Positions 1-7,262 of a stretch of DNA of 64,000 nt are shown in pieces. Each line of letters opens with the position of its first letter. The stretch's first letter is position 1. The notes under the pieces are model-generated. The model saw only the letters and a list, made by a program, of their open reading frames with translations. It had not been told where the DNA came from and did not search any database. The translations under genes and the position numbers were made by a program. Source of the stretch: Streptomyces natalensis ATCC 27448 (lineage in GTDB: Bacteria; Actinomycetota; Actinomycetes; Streptomycetales; Streptomycetaceae); assembly GCF_000935125.1 (NCBI RefSeq), contig NZ_JRKI01000026.1, positions 310,001 through 374,000 on the forward strand. The letters are read 5' to 3'.

Positions 1-1
1 C

Positions 2-472
2 TACGACATCCCACAGGACCGAGGTACCGCTCGCGGTACGTCGGCAGACGGTACGTCGGCCAGCGTGACGTCGGCGGGCGGTACCTCTTCAGTAAGTACT
101 GACGGAGGAAGGACTGATGAAGAAGATGCTGGCGAAGAACACTCCTCCGCGCTCGCTGGCGCTCGCGCGGGCCAGCAAGCCGGCCCGCAAGATCGACGGC
201 GCGAGCAGCTCAACCGGCTGTACGAGGCCGCCAACGACCTCGACGATGACCAGCTGCGCCGACTGCTCCTCCAGTTCGAGAAGAAGCGGCCACGGATCTA
301 CCGGGAACAGCGGCAGTCGGCCCTCGCGCAGCTGGAGCGGGAATCGCCAGAGATCCTGCGCACCGCGAACTCAGTACGCGCTGTGGACCTGTTGAGCTTC
401 AAATACGCGCTGATGCACTACCAGGAGCCAGGCATCCCGGAGTGGCTACGCCGCTTCCCGCAGCCGCGATGA
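2..472 (+). CDS. Hypothetical protein, 5' end possibly outside the window
   Basis: I do not recognise this protein. The convincing part starts near base 200 and reads as charged helices (motifs REQLNRLYEAAND and LRRLLLQFEKKRPR) with GC-rich third positions, ending EWLRRFPQPR. The frame is open to the window edge, so the true start may lie upstream. An internal GTG at 65 is the first in-frame candidate I see. The first 25 codons are a low-complexity Gly-Thr-Ser-Ala stretch from a degenerate repeat of ggtacgtcggc. An ATG at 117 with a good ribosome site (ggaggaagg) is in another frame whose product looks non-coding. Confidence 0.6.
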   Translation, partial: YDIPQDRGTARGTSADGTSASVTSAGGTSSVSTDGGRTDEEDAGEEHSSALAGARAGQQAGPQDRRREQLNRLYEAANDLDDDQLRRLLLQFEKKRPRIYREQRQSALAQLERESPEILRTANSVRAVDLLSFKYALMHYQEPGIPEWLRRFPQPR

Positions 473-517
473 CACCACACGGCCCTATCCGCACACTCAC
501 GAAAGGAACGATCACCG

Positions 518-823
518 ATGGACGACATGATCCCGTACACCCACTGGGCGTACTTCTCCGACGAGGCCGGCGCCCGCCGCTGCGCCCAGGCCCTGCCCGA
601 CTTCGTGACACGTGTCCGCAAGGCGGCCGAGGGAGGCGAGTGGCTGCTGCTGGCCGGGCGGGACGTCGTCCGTGACCGTCTGCCGGAGCGGCACAGGGAG
701 GTCGAGGAAATCGTCACCCGGCACGGCGGCAAGTACGACGGCGGCGAAGCCACATACCTCGGAACGGGACAGCCGGTCGCGGACCCGATGCTGATCCAGG
801 ATGGTGAGGGTGACGATGCCTGA
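518..823 (+). CDS. RraB-like regulator (ribonuclease E inhibitor family)
   Basis: The 101-residue product resembles the RraB/DUF695 family, whose characterised member binds RNase E and lowers its activity. Visible family features are an N-terminal strand with WAYFSDEAGARRCAQAL, a central strand-helix unit (WLLLAGRDVV), and the C-terminal signature HGGKYDGGEATYL. The ATG at 518 follows an aaaggaa ribosome site. The end overlaps the NUDIX gene by 8 bases if that gene starts at 816, suggesting one transcript. In a prophage it could tune RNA decay, but that is inference; family membership is read from pattern only. Confidence 0.65.
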   Translation: MDDMIPYTHWAYFSDEAGARRCAQALPDFVTRVRKAAEGGEWLLLAGRDVVRDRLPERHREVEEIVTRHGGKYDGGEATYLGTGQPVADPMLIQDGEGDDA

Positions 824-1214
824 TCAGCCCATCGCCGCCGCCGTAATCGTTCGGGGCTGCCGCGTGCTGCTGGTACGCCGAGCGGTCGAAGAAGGCGATC
901 TGCGCTGGCAGTTCCCGGCGGGCAAGCTCGAGGCCGGCGAGACCGCGGAGCACGCAGCCGTCCGTGAGACCGAGGAGGAGGCCGGGCTGACCGTCGAGGC
1001 GGTCAAGACGCTGGGCAGTCGTATGCACCCGAAGACCGGCCGACTGATGCACTATGTCGCTTGCTCCCCCGTATCCGGTGAGGCGCACGTAGCCGACGAG
1101 GAGGAGCTCGCCGAGGTCGCGTGGGTCGCACACGGCGAGATCCCCGAGTACGTGCCCTACGGGCTGTTCGAGCCCGTGCAGGCGTATCTGGACGGGGAGC
1201 TGAGTGAGACGTGA
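816..1214 (+). CDS. NUDIX hydrolase
   Basis: A 132-residue NUDIX-fold pyrophosphohydrolase. The complete Nudix box is at residues 36-58: G36, then the E of AGE, RE at 50-51, and EEEAG ending at L58, matching Gx5Ex7REUxEExGU. These residues hold the catalytic metal. The substrate cannot be read from sequence; relatives hydrolyse nucleoside diphosphate derivatives such as oxidised dNTPs or ADP-ribose. I prefer ATG 816 with gaggg just upstream; ATG 801 and GTG 804 are in-frame alternatives. It overlaps the preceding RraB-like gene. Confidence 0.85.
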   Translation: MPDQPIAAAVIVRGCRVLLVRRAVEEGDLRWQFPAGKLEAGETAEHAAVRETEEEAGLTVEAVKTLGSRMHPKTGRLMHYVACSPVSGEAHVADEEELAEVAWVAHGEIPEYVPYGLFEPVQAYLDGELSET

Positions 1215-1348
1215 GCGCTCCCCTACGGCGGCCTCCTTCACCGGCTTGGTCCGTCCTCATCCGGCCTGCGCGTCGGAATGGTGCGTTCCGCCTCGTGTGC
1301 GCCACCCTCGTAGACTCGCTGTGCCCACCCCGAGAGGATTGATCGCTG

Positions 1349-1840
1349 ATGCGCCCGCAGAGGTTGATGGAGTTTGTCGCCGAGACGCTGACCAATGCCC
1401 CCGAGGTGCAGCGCGCTGTGCCGTGGCAGGAGGGTGGCGTCCGGCCGTATGGTGTGCAGGTCACGTTCCTTACGGGCGCGGAGTTGTGGCTCGGGGTTAT
1501 GGCGCAAGCCGCGCCCGGCGAGAGCTATGACGAGCCGGAGGTGCCGGTGACGGCGGAGCCGCCGGCGGAGGTGGCGGTGCCGGAGCTGCTGGAGGGCGGC
1601 AAGGTCACGCCCTTGTCGGCGGAGGCGTACATCGCCGCGGTGTTGACGAACTCGGGTAGCGCGGAGATCAAGCGGGCGTATGGGTATTCGGAGGGGGCGA
1701 CGATGACCAGGCCGACGTCGGCTCCGGGTGTCGGGCTGGAATTTCATTCGGCGGGGCGGGGCTTCTTGCCGTTCATTCACACGGCTCGGGCTGGCCAGGG
1801 GAAGGGCCGGCAGGCGTTCGATCTTCAGGAAGCGTTCTGA
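1349..1840 (+). CDS. Hypothetical phage protein
   Basis: A 163-residue protein I cannot assign. It has an N-terminal amphipathic helix (LMEFVAETLTN), a beta-rich part with aromatic residues, a Pro/Glu-rich linker around residues 65-80, and a C-terminus rich in Gly and Phe. ATG 1349 follows gagaggattg. A TAGACT hexamer lies about 35 bases upstream and may be a -10 element. It stands alone, 134 bases after the NUDIX gene, like the other separately expressed genes of this accessory block. Confidence 0.6.
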   Translation: MRPQRLMEFVAETLTNAPEVQRAVPWQEGGVRPYGVQVTFLTGAELWLGVMAQAAPGESYDEPEVPVTAEPPAEVAVPELLEGGKVTPLSAEAYIAAVLTNSGSAEIKRAYGYSEGATMTRPTSAPGVGLEFHSAGRGFLPFIHTARAGQGKGRQAFDLQEAF

Positions 1841-1907
1841 CCACTTCCGCTGGGTAGCTGAAGGTGTCGCCTCACGCGGGGCGGCACCTTTCTGCTTGGA
1901 GGTGGCC

Positions 1908-2048
1908 ATGGAGCGCAAGATCGAGTTAGGTACGGCGTCATGCCCGTCGTGTCAGCAGACGGTGGGGAGTGAGCCGGGGCAGCCTGTGACGCCGCACCAG
2001 AAGGCTGACGACAGCCGCGAGCAGTGCCCTGGCGGCATCGGGCAGTAG
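1908..2048 (+). CDS. Small CxxC protein with a TTA codon
   Basis: A 46-residue protein with one CPSC knuckle near the N-terminus and a further Cys near the C-terminus, so possibly a small zinc-binding peptide. The start is well supported by ggaggtgg ending 4 bases before ATG 1908. Codon 7 (1926-1928) is TTA, the rarest leucine codon in Streptomyces, read only by the UAA tRNA (bldA in the host). A terminator hairpin follows at 2059. Function unknown. Confidence 0.55.
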   Translation: MERKIELGTASCPSCQQTVGSEPGQPVTPHQKADDSREQCPGGIGQ

Positions 2049-2058
2049 GTGGCTTGAG

Positions 2059-2085
2059 GCCCCGCCTCTTTGGGGGTGGGGCTTT
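2059..2085 (+). terminator. Rho-independent terminator
   Basis: An 8-bp stem (GCCCCGCC with GGTGGGGC, one G-U pair) has an 8-base loop and is followed by ttt. It lies 10 bases after the stop of the small TTA-containing gene. Confidence 0.6.
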
Positions 2086-2176
2086 GCTGTGCGCGCCCCT
2101 CGGTGCGCTTCTTGCGCCCCCTGCTGAACGTCTCGTTCCGCTGGGAGCCTGTCCGTCTTCTGACTGAGGGGGATCG

Positions 2177-2524
2177 ATGGCGCTTGCCTGTCCGCGCTGC
2201 AAGGACCACACGCAGGTTTTGCATCGGCCGGAGTATTGGCGCTCGTTGTCGCAGGACGCAGAGGCGAAGAAGTTGCACGCGCCGCCCCCGGAGTACGCGG
2301 TGCAGTGGCTGCTGCCGGCTGGCATAGGTGCTCTAGGCGTGGTCGCCTTCGTCACCGGAGCGATAGCCGCTGGCATCGTCCTCCTGATCGGCGCGGCCGG
2401 GATCGGCTACTGGCTATCGCGGCGGGCCCAGGCGGCGGAGGATGCGCGGGCCCGGTGGGAGCGGTCGTTGATCTGTAAGCAGTGCACGGCCGTGTTCCCG
2501 CGGGAGGATGCTGTCGCGGTGTGA
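2177..2524 (+). CDS. Membrane protein with split zinc-ribbon cysteines
   Basis: A 115-residue protein with an N-terminal CPRC pair (residues 5-8), two adjacent hydrophobic helices at about 43-80 (GIGALGVVAF and GIVLLIGAAGIGYW), a basic stretch, and a C-terminal CKQC pair. The two CxxC halves could form one zinc ribbon on the cytoplasmic face, joined across a membrane hairpin. This layout occurs in actinophage proteins of unknown function. ATG 2177 follows gaggggg. Confidence 0.6.
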   Translation: MALACPRCKDHTQVLHRPEYWRSLSQDAEAKKLHAPPPEYAVQWLLPAGIGALGVVAFVTGAIAAGIVLLIGAAGIGYWLSRRAQAAEDARARWERSLICKQCTAVFPREDAVAV

Positions 2525-2703
2525 GGGTCGCGCTGTAGTTGCACCAGGTCGTCGGGAATTCGGTGCCACTCCGCGGGATCTGCTCCGCTGGTCGAACAGG
2601 GATGCGGGGCGGCGCGGGCACGGGCGGGTGAACGGGCGAGGAACCGGGCGCGCCGCTACAAGCCGGCCGCTAGCCTCGCCGTCCCCTGACCTGAGGAGAG
2701 CTC

Positions 2704-2958
2704 GTGACGTCCATCCGCACTTTCAGCGGCCCGATCTTCCTGTGCAAGACGTGCGGCCAGCCGTGCTTCGAAGGCAAGGAGGCGGGGCTGGAGCACTTTA
2801 TGGAGCAGTGGGACGGGATCTTCTGCCCGATGTTCCCGCTGGCCGGCGAGCGTCTCGAGGTGGGGTGGGACGCGATGTCGCTGGATGACTTGAAGGAGAG
2901 CTACCCGGACACGTACCCGTATGAGCTGGCTGCGGGACCGGATGCGGTGGCCGGGTAG
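2704..2958 (+). CDS. Small zinc-ribbon-like phage protein
   Basis: An 84-residue protein with CKTC near the N-terminus, two more Cys in PCF and FCPMF, and a C-terminal segment WDAMSLDDLKESYPD. GTG 2704 follows gaggagag with good spacing. The C-terminal segment recurs in a broken copy at 6760-6870 (WDQMSLENVKTKYPD), so the prophage once carried two paralogues. Function unknown. Confidence 0.6.
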   Translation: MTSIRTFSGPIFLCKTCGQPCFEGKEAGLEHFMEQWDGIFCPMFPLAGERLEVGWDAMSLDDLKESYPDTYPYELAAGPDAVAG

Positions 2959-3036
2959 TCGTTGCGCTGTTGGGGTGGTCTTGCCGGGCCTGGAGGCCGC
3001 CCGCCTGGGGCGTCTGGACGGCTCGTGCGGGCAACC

Positions 3037-3065
3037 TTCCGAGGCCCGGCGGCGGTCGATAGGGT
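3037..3065 (+). promoter_or_regulatory. Possible promoter upstream of the Panacea gene
   Basis: TTCCGA (3037-3042) and TAGGGT (3060-3065) are separated by 17 bases, within the 209-base gap before the Panacea gene. The -10 fits the Streptomyces TAGNNT type; the -35 is a poor match. Confidence 0.3.
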
Positions 3066-3167
3066 GGGTTGCCTGGGGGGTTCTTCTCTGCCGCGGTGGA
3101 TCTGTCGAGGGGCCGCTGGTGTCGTCTCGTCTACGGTGGCGGAGGGGGACGAAAGGGGATCGCGATC

Positions 3168-3623
3168 ATGCCGAGCGTGGAGGACGTCGCCGCGTACATC
3201 CTGGCGAAGGACGGCCCGATGTCGGCGATGAAGCTGCAGAAGCTCTGCTACTTCGCCTACGGCTACCACCTCGCGTGGGAGGACCGGCAGCTGTTCCCTG
3301 AGCGGTTCGAAGCCTGGGCGAACGGGCCTGTCTCCTACGAGCTGTACGACCAGCACCGCGGCCGATACCAGCTCAATGCAGGCGACGTGAACGGCGACCC
3401 TTCGCTGCTGGATGACGGCGAGCGGGAGTCCGTGACCATCGTCCTCGACTCGATGGGCGTCTACTCCGCGCACGAGCTGTCGGCGATGACGCATCGCGCC
3501 GGCCCGTGGGTGCAGGCCCGGGAGCGTGCCGGCGCAGCCGATCTGCAGCGAAGCAACGAGGAGCTGAGGGATGCGGACATCGCCGACTTCTTCGGCGCGC
3601 TGGTGAGCCAGGACGACGAGTAG
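3168..3623 (+). CDS. Panacea-domain (SocA/DUF4065-type) antitoxin
   Basis: This 151-residue protein matches the Panacea/SocA domain. Visible signature segments are MKLQKLCYFAYGYHLAW (about residues 23-39), FEAWANGPVSYELYD and the later helices HELSAMTH and PW. Panacea domains act as antitoxins that neutralise unrelated toxins encoded next to them, often in phages. ATG 3168 follows aaagggga; an upstream in-frame extension lacks a good start. A toxin-like gene begins 18 bases after the stop, giving the antitoxin-first order typical of such pairs. Confidence 0.75.
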   Translation: MPSVEDVAAYILAKDGPMSAMKLQKLCYFAYGYHLAWEDRQLFPERFEAWANGPVSYELYDQHRGRYQLNAGDVNGDPSLLDDGERESVTIVLDSMGVYSAHELSAMTHRAGPWVQARERAGAADLQRSNEELRDADIADFFGALVSQDDE

Positions 3624-3641
3624 CCGCGGGCGGGGGCAGAG

Positions 3642-4097
3642 GTGGGGAAGAAGAAGCTGTCTGTCCCGCAGTCGAAGACTGCCGAGGGGAAGCGGACAGG
3701 TAACCCGGGTGTTCTCCTGCCGGGCGCCGACACGTCGCATGAGCGGGTCTCGTGGCGCTTCTCGCAGGTGGATCACGATGGGCCATGGGGCTTCGGTGAG
3801 ATGGTGCCGGGCATGCTCTGCGAGGTCTTGCGGAAGCTGTCGCATTGCGAGTCGATGACCGTCAACGAGCTTCGGGGTAGTTGGCGACTGTTCAAGGAGT
3901 ACGACCTTCCTGGCGGCCTGTGCCGGGACGCTTTAGACCGGCTCGAGGCTTTGCGCCGGGATGACATGACGAAGATCCAGCGTCTTGAGTTCACGGGCAC
4001 GCAGCGCCTGTACGGCTTCCTCGAGGGCAATATCTTTCACGTCGTGTGGTGGGACCCGAACCACCAGGTGTATCCGTCGAAGCTGAAGCACACGTGA
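3642..4097 (+). CDS. Putative toxin partner of the Panacea protein
   Basis: A 151-residue protein downstream of the Panacea gene. It begins with a basic tail (GKKKLSVPQSKTAEGKR), has a helical middle (LRKLSHCESMTVNELRG) and ends with a compact beta unit FHVVWWDPNHQVYPS. The ending is what one expects of a small RNA-binding domain, and I recall similar proteins in Streptomyces genomes. The toxin role is inferred from its position, not shown. Codon 98 (3933-3935) is TTA, so full expression would need a UAA tRNA. GTG 3642 has only a weak ribosome site; a terminator follows at 4101. Confidence 0.55.
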   Translation: MGKKKLSVPQSKTAEGKRTGNPGVLLPGADTSHERVSWRFSQVDHDGPWGFGEMVPGMLCEVLRKLSHCESMTVNELRGSWRLFKEYDLPGGLCRDALDRLEALRRDDMTKIQRLEFTGTQRLYGFLEGNIFHVVWWDPNHQVYPSKLKHT

Positions 4098-4100
4098 CGC

Positions 4101-4130
4101 TGCCCCGCCCGATCACGCTGGGCGGGGGCA
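4101..4130 (+). terminator. Terminator hairpin after the Panacea pair
   Basis: TGCCCCGCCC pairs with GGGCGGGGGCA (one bulged G) across a loop of about 9 bases, starting just after the toxin-like gene's stop. It closes the two-gene unit. Confidence 0.6.
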
Positions 4131-4184
4131 GGTCAGGCGTCGTGACGGATCACGGGCACGCCGACCGCGGGGTAGCGTTCGGGT

Positions 4185-5174
4185 GTGGAGTGGGAGATGT
4201 GGGAGATACGGCACCAGACGAGGTACGGCTGCGGATCGTGGCACCGCGCGGTCCAGCAGGCTGGCACGCTCCTCGACTGGGAGATGGAGCACCGCGGCAT
4301 CGACGCGGAGGAGCGCCTCCGTTTGGTCTACGCCCGGCCGGCGCTGGAGCGGGAGTGGGCCGACCAGAAACGTCTCGCCGCTCTGGTCTTGTGGCGGGCG
4401 GCCTACGACGCCGACGTTCTGGTGGACGACGTGGTGCTCGGTACCATCCGGCGCTACTACGGCCGCATCCTCGGCGCCCAAGCCCTGCGCGACGGCCCGG
4501 TCCCAGACGCCGCGCGCGAGATCATCGACGGAGACGGCCCGTCGCCCGAGCTGCTCCACCAGGTGGCAATCATCCTGGACAAGCACGCCCTCGTCGATGA
4601 GGCGACGCCACATCGGATCGGGCCACTCACCACCGTCGGGTACCGGGCCCGGGACCTGCGGTCCACGCCCGGTTGGGCTGAGGGCGACTGGACAGCAGAC
4701 CTGAGGATCGCGCGAAAGTATCTGGATCACGCCTGGCAGAAGCGCGAGGACGGAAGCTGGAGAGTAACCGCGGCGGATCTTCAAGCCGCGGCCCGAGCGG
4801 TGCCCGTCGAGCCGACCTACGACTATCCCGCCGCGCCCGTCGGTCCGGACGGGTACCGGCTGTGGCTGCAAGAGGCGCACTACCTGCTCTCCGTCGGGAC
4901 CGCCCTGGCCGCAGTGGCCGGCACGCTGCCGCGCACAAGCGACGGCTACATAGGCCCCCTGGCCATGGTTCTCTCCGGCCACGCCGGCGCCTGTCTCCAG
5001 TTGCACGACAGCGTCGTCGACGTTGAGCACCTTTGGTCGGCCGAGCCGGTTCAGCCAGTCGACCTGAGCTATTGGGACCTGTCGCATGTCCCCGCCTCGC
5101 TCCTTAGGCGGACAGATGAGATCAAGGTGCTCATCCAGGACCTTCGCGTCTGGCTCACCGTCCTCGCCTCGTAG
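4185..5174 (+). CDS. Large hypothetical protein
   Basis: A 329-residue protein with consistent coding statistics but no family I recognise. It is mainly helical, rich in Trp, Arg and Glu, with no transmembrane segment or nucleotide-binding motif. The C-terminal 90 residues have a Leu-rich, bundle-like pattern (YLLSVGTALAAVAGTL). A TAGCGT hexamer lies about 15 bases before GTG 4185, so the message may be near-leaderless; ATG 4197 is an alternative start. It could be a phage-borne host-interaction protein, but nothing proves this. Confidence 0.6.
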   Translation: MEWEMWEIRHQTRYGCGSWHRAVQQAGTLLDWEMEHRGIDAEERLRLVYARPALEREWADQKRLAALVLWRAAYDADVLVDDVVLGTIRRYYGRILGAQALRDGPVPDAAREIIDGDGPSPELLHQVAIILDKHALVDEATPHRIGPLTTVGYRARDLRSTPGWAEGDWTADLRIARKYLDHAWQKREDGSWRVTAADLQAAARAVPVEPTYDYPAAPVGPDGYRLWLQEAHYLLSVGTALAAVAGTLPRTSDGYIGPLAMVLSGHAGACLQLHDSVVDVEHLWSAEPVQPVDLSYWDLSHVPASLLRRTDEIKVLIQDLRVWLTVLAS

Positions 5175-5269
5175 GCCACGGCCCGCGACTACTGGCAGGG
5201 CGTGGGGCGCGCGTGCAACCGCTCTTCCCGCACGGCCGTCACGGGAAGGATCGTGACGGCGATTGCCTG

Positions 5270-5572
5270 TCAGGGAGATCCGGTCACCACCAGCGACCCG
5301 TCCGTCACTCTCCGGGTCTCCCTGACCCTCAGTTGCGGAGACGAGTAGAGCAGCGCGCCACCTCGGTACAGCTCGTACTGGTACCACTCGGCCCGCTCCA
5401 GGGAGCGGCGCTGCTGCGGGTCGGCGTCCGGCAGCGTGAGCTCAACAACCCCGGCACCGGCGCGCATGATGCCCTGGGACGTGATGCTCCCGGTGATGGT
5501 CATCGAGGCGGAGCCGGTGGTGAGCAGGACGGCGTCACCGTGTATCGGGCGAGGGCCGGGGTACCCGGTCAC
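5270..5572 (-). CDS. Hypothetical beta-rich phage protein
   Basis: A 100-residue leftward protein with alternating beta pattern (VVELTLPDADP, YQYELYRGGALLYSS) and an RxRxxRR segment. The first part (GDAVLLTTGSASMTITGS) looks like a strand-turn repeat, as in virion or adhesin modules, but no family is recognised. GTG 5572 overlaps the stop of a 22-codon ORF in a GTGA arrangement, so translation is probably coupled. It is the only complete leftward gene inside the rightward accessory block. Confidence 0.5.
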   Translation of the reverse strand: MTGYPGPRPIHGDAVLLTTGSASMTITGSITSQGIMRAGAGVVELTLPDADPQQRRSLERAEWYQYELYRGGALLYSSPQLRVRETRRVTDGSLVVTGSP

Positions 5573-5637
5573 GCTGTCACCCCCGCAATGTCGCCCGTGG
5601 GCCTGGCGATTCGCATCTCATATTGCGCCGTGTCCAT
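5569..5637 (-). CDS. 22-codon coupled leader peptide
   Basis: Reads MDTAQYEMRIARPTGDIAG plus three residues and a stop. It has one of the best ribosome sites in the region (aggaggagcgcag before the ATG), and its TGA overlaps the next gene's GTG. It is too short to be a normal enzyme, so it may be a coupling peptide for the following ORF or the detached N-terminus of a longer gene. Confidence 0.4.
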   Translation of the reverse strand: MDTAQYEMRIARPTGDIAGVTA

Positions 5638-5800
5638 CTGCGCTCCTCCTGCCGACTGCATGCCGTGCTCATCCTCGCGGTGCCGCACAGGTCTGCGCCA
5701 GCATCCGGCCAGACAGTGGGCGAAGTGCGGCGGCGCTGGACGCCCAGATAACGTGGCTGTCGCCCGGCGGGTGCTGGTGCTGACGATGGAGGAGACGGGC

Positions 5801-6262
5801 ATGAGATGGGAGCAGGCATACGCGCGGGCGGGAGAGCTGGCCGCACTGGACCAGCCGGTCGTCGACGACAGCTGGGACTGCACCGGTGTGCGCGGCATCC
5901 TGGCCATCGCGCTGACCAGCCTCAGCGAAAGCGCCAAGGACCCGGTGCAGACCGGAGATCTGCTGTCGCACCTCGAAGCGGGCCCGGCCGCCGTGCGGAG
6001 GCTGGCCGCCGTCCTGCTCGGCGATGACCTGGCGCACGCGACGGACATCGACCCGGCGACCGTGGACATGAATGATCCCGTGGTGGGGGCGTGGGTGTGG
6101 CTGACGCGCTCCTGGCCGGCCGACGGCCCGTGGGATGGTATGAGCCGCGGCGTCGCCCGTGGCCTGACAGCCCCTGCCCTCGACATCTTGACCGGCTGGG
6201 CGGCAAGGGCCGCGTTGACGGGGCTGCACGCCGAACGCGGCGTGGAGTCGAACAGCTTCTGA
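5801..6262 (+). CDS. Hypothetical helical protein
   Basis: A 153-residue, mostly helical acidic protein. The ATG at 5801 follows ggaggagacggg, so I take this start rather than the much longer open frame upstream. Motifs include WEQAYARAGELAALD at the start and WVWLTRSWP near residue 100. There are no membrane segments or catalytic motifs. I do not recognise the family. The stop is 57 bases before the next rightward gene. Confidence 0.6.
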   Translation: MRWEQAYARAGELAALDQPVVDDSWDCTGVRGILAIALTSLSESAKDPVQTGDLLSHLEAGPAAVRRLAAVLLGDDLAHATDIDPATVDMNDPVVGAWVWLTRSWPADGPWDGMSRGVARGLTAPALDILTGWAARAALTGLHAERGVESNSF

Positions 6263-6319
6263 GGCCCGGCGGGGATACCGTCATCTGCCCAGCGCTGCGC
6301 CTGTTGTTAGTGTCGTCGC

Positions 6320-6757
6320 GTGACCACGCCAGCGGAGCGCCTCGCACAAACCCTCGAGACCGTGCTCGAGGACCTGTCCGCCGAGCCGACGCCCCCAGCC
6401 CCGGTGTCGACACCAGCAGGACTCAATCCCGCAACCGTTTACCAGATGCGGATCCGCACACTCACGGTCCGGCGTCCCGTCCAGATGCGGGCCGAGGGCG
6501 ATGACTTCCCGGGCCTGGACAGCGAACCGCTCTACGTCACCGAGTGGATCGAAAGGCGGATGACCTGCCGTAACTGCCGGAGCGGCACCGATCTTTCTCT
6601 CCGGGGCAAGTGGGGCGACCTCGCCACCGTCGTCTGCATGGCGTGCGACCACACGTGGCCCGCCCCGCTGCCTCCGGCGGCAAGCGTCCATGCCCTTCAG
6701 GCCGCCATCGCCCAGAGCGCCGAGAAGAGCGGCGGGCTGCCGACCGAGCCGGCGTAA
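6320..6757 (+). CDS. Zinc-ribbon phage protein
   Basis: A 145-residue protein with a Pro-rich N-terminus, a conserved-looking middle (RTLTVRRPVQMRAEGDDFPG) and a four-Cys zinc ribbon made of CRNC and CMAC about 28 residues apart in the last third. Such ribbons usually bind nucleic acid or protein. A TTAGTGT hexamer lies only about 8 bases before GTG 6320, suggesting a leaderless transcript. A fragment of another gene follows directly. Confidence 0.6.
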   Translation: MTTPAERLAQTLETVLEDLSAEPTPPAPVSTPAGLNPATVYQMRIRTLTVRRPVQMRAEGDDFPGLDSEPLYVTEWIERRMTCRNCRSGTDLSLRGKWGDLATVVCMACDHTWPAPLPPAASVHALQAAIAQSAEKSGGLPTEPA

Positions 6758-6759
6758 GC

Positions 6760-6870
6760 AACGACCGGGTCGTCATCGTCTGGGACCAGATGTCGCTCGA
6801 GAACGTGAAGACCAAGTACCCGGACCACTACCCGCGGTGCGCGGCGGCGTCGACGGCCTTCGGTTCGTAG
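6760..6870 (+). pseudogene. 3' fragment of a paralogue of the 2704-2958 gene
   Basis: This open stretch has no good start codon; the first ATG is at 6790. It encodes VWDQMSLENVKTKYPDHYP, closely matching the end of the protein at 2704-2958 (GWDAMSLDDLKESYPDTYP). Its N-terminal two thirds, including the cysteines, are missing. The stop abuts the perfect hairpin at 6871. It is most simply a relic of gene duplication and deletion at the junction with the leftward module. Confidence 0.5.
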
Positions 6871-6944
6871 GACGACCAGCGAGTCGCGGGGCTGGTCGTC
6901 TCCAGATCGAAGCCGACCAGCCGGCCCAGATGCCATTCGCTCAC
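6828..6944 (-). pseudogene. Truncated DnaQ-like (DEDD) exonuclease
   Basis: A 38-codon leftward ORF starting GTG at 6944, overlapping the upstream stop as GTGA. Its first residues WHLGRLVGFDLETT match the Exo I motif (DxE) that starts DnaQ-family 3'-5' exonucleases of about 180-200 residues. After that motif the reading turns to unrelated sequence and stops, so the catalytic domain is missing. Truncation occurs exactly at the 6871-6900 hairpin, pointing to a deletion or rearrangement there. Confidence 0.5.
6871..6900. terminator. Perfect 10-bp hairpin between convergent gene blocks
   Basis: GACGACCAGC (6871-6880) and GCTGGTCGTC (6891-6900) form a perfect stem with a 10-base loop, starting one base after the rightward fragment's TAG. 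It sits where the rightward accessory block meets the leftward early module and could stop transcription from both sides. The right arm lies inside the broken exonuclease frame. Confidence 0.55.
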
Positions 6945-7096
6945 AACTTGCCCTGTCCGTCGAGTGCGTTCACCGTGGCGCAGGGCCACCCTGTGTCGCC
7001 GTGGTTTGCTACAGAGATCGCAGTAGGCAGTTCCGTCAGCGCCGAGGCGTCGAGCGTGCAGTACACGCACACGTCGAACCGCAGCCTAGGCCTCAT
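6941..7096 (-). CDS. Small CxxC protein
   Basis: A 51-residue leftward ORF (MRPRLRFDVCVYCTLDASAL at the start). CVYC is the only clear motif. Its ATG overlaps the preceding gene's TAG and its TGA overlaps the exonuclease remnant's GTG, so it fits the coupled chain of this module. Function unknown. Confidence 0.5.
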   Translation of the reverse strand: MRPRLRFDVCVYCTLDASALTELPTAISVANHGDTGWPCATVNALDGQGKL

Positions 7097-7262
7097 CCCG
7101 AGCTTTGCCGATCGGGCCCGCCAGGTGCATCACGGCTTGCACGAGGTGCCGGGGAACTCGGCGAAAGTTGATCGACCGGTTGCCGTTGTCGCGCTCTGCC
7201 TCGGCGATCAGCTCTGCGATGACGGTCGGGAATTCGCTCGTGTCAATGCGGCGCGCCATCAT
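7086..7262 (-). CDS. Small hypothetical protein
   Basis: A 58-residue basic helical protein (ARRIDTSEFPTVIAELIAEA at the start). Two adjacent ATGs (7262 and 7259) follow ggaggc; the upstream gene's TGA overlaps the second ATG. No family recognised. Confidence 0.55.
   Translation of the reverse strand: MMARRIDTSEFPTVIAELIAEAERDNGNRSINFRRVPRHLVQAVMHLAGPIGKARDEA

Noticed and set aside
117..395. Open frame with a strong ribosome site (ggaggaagg) before ATG 117
   Set aside because: The product is a Ser/Arg-rich shadow; the overlapping frame ending at 472 has far better coding character.
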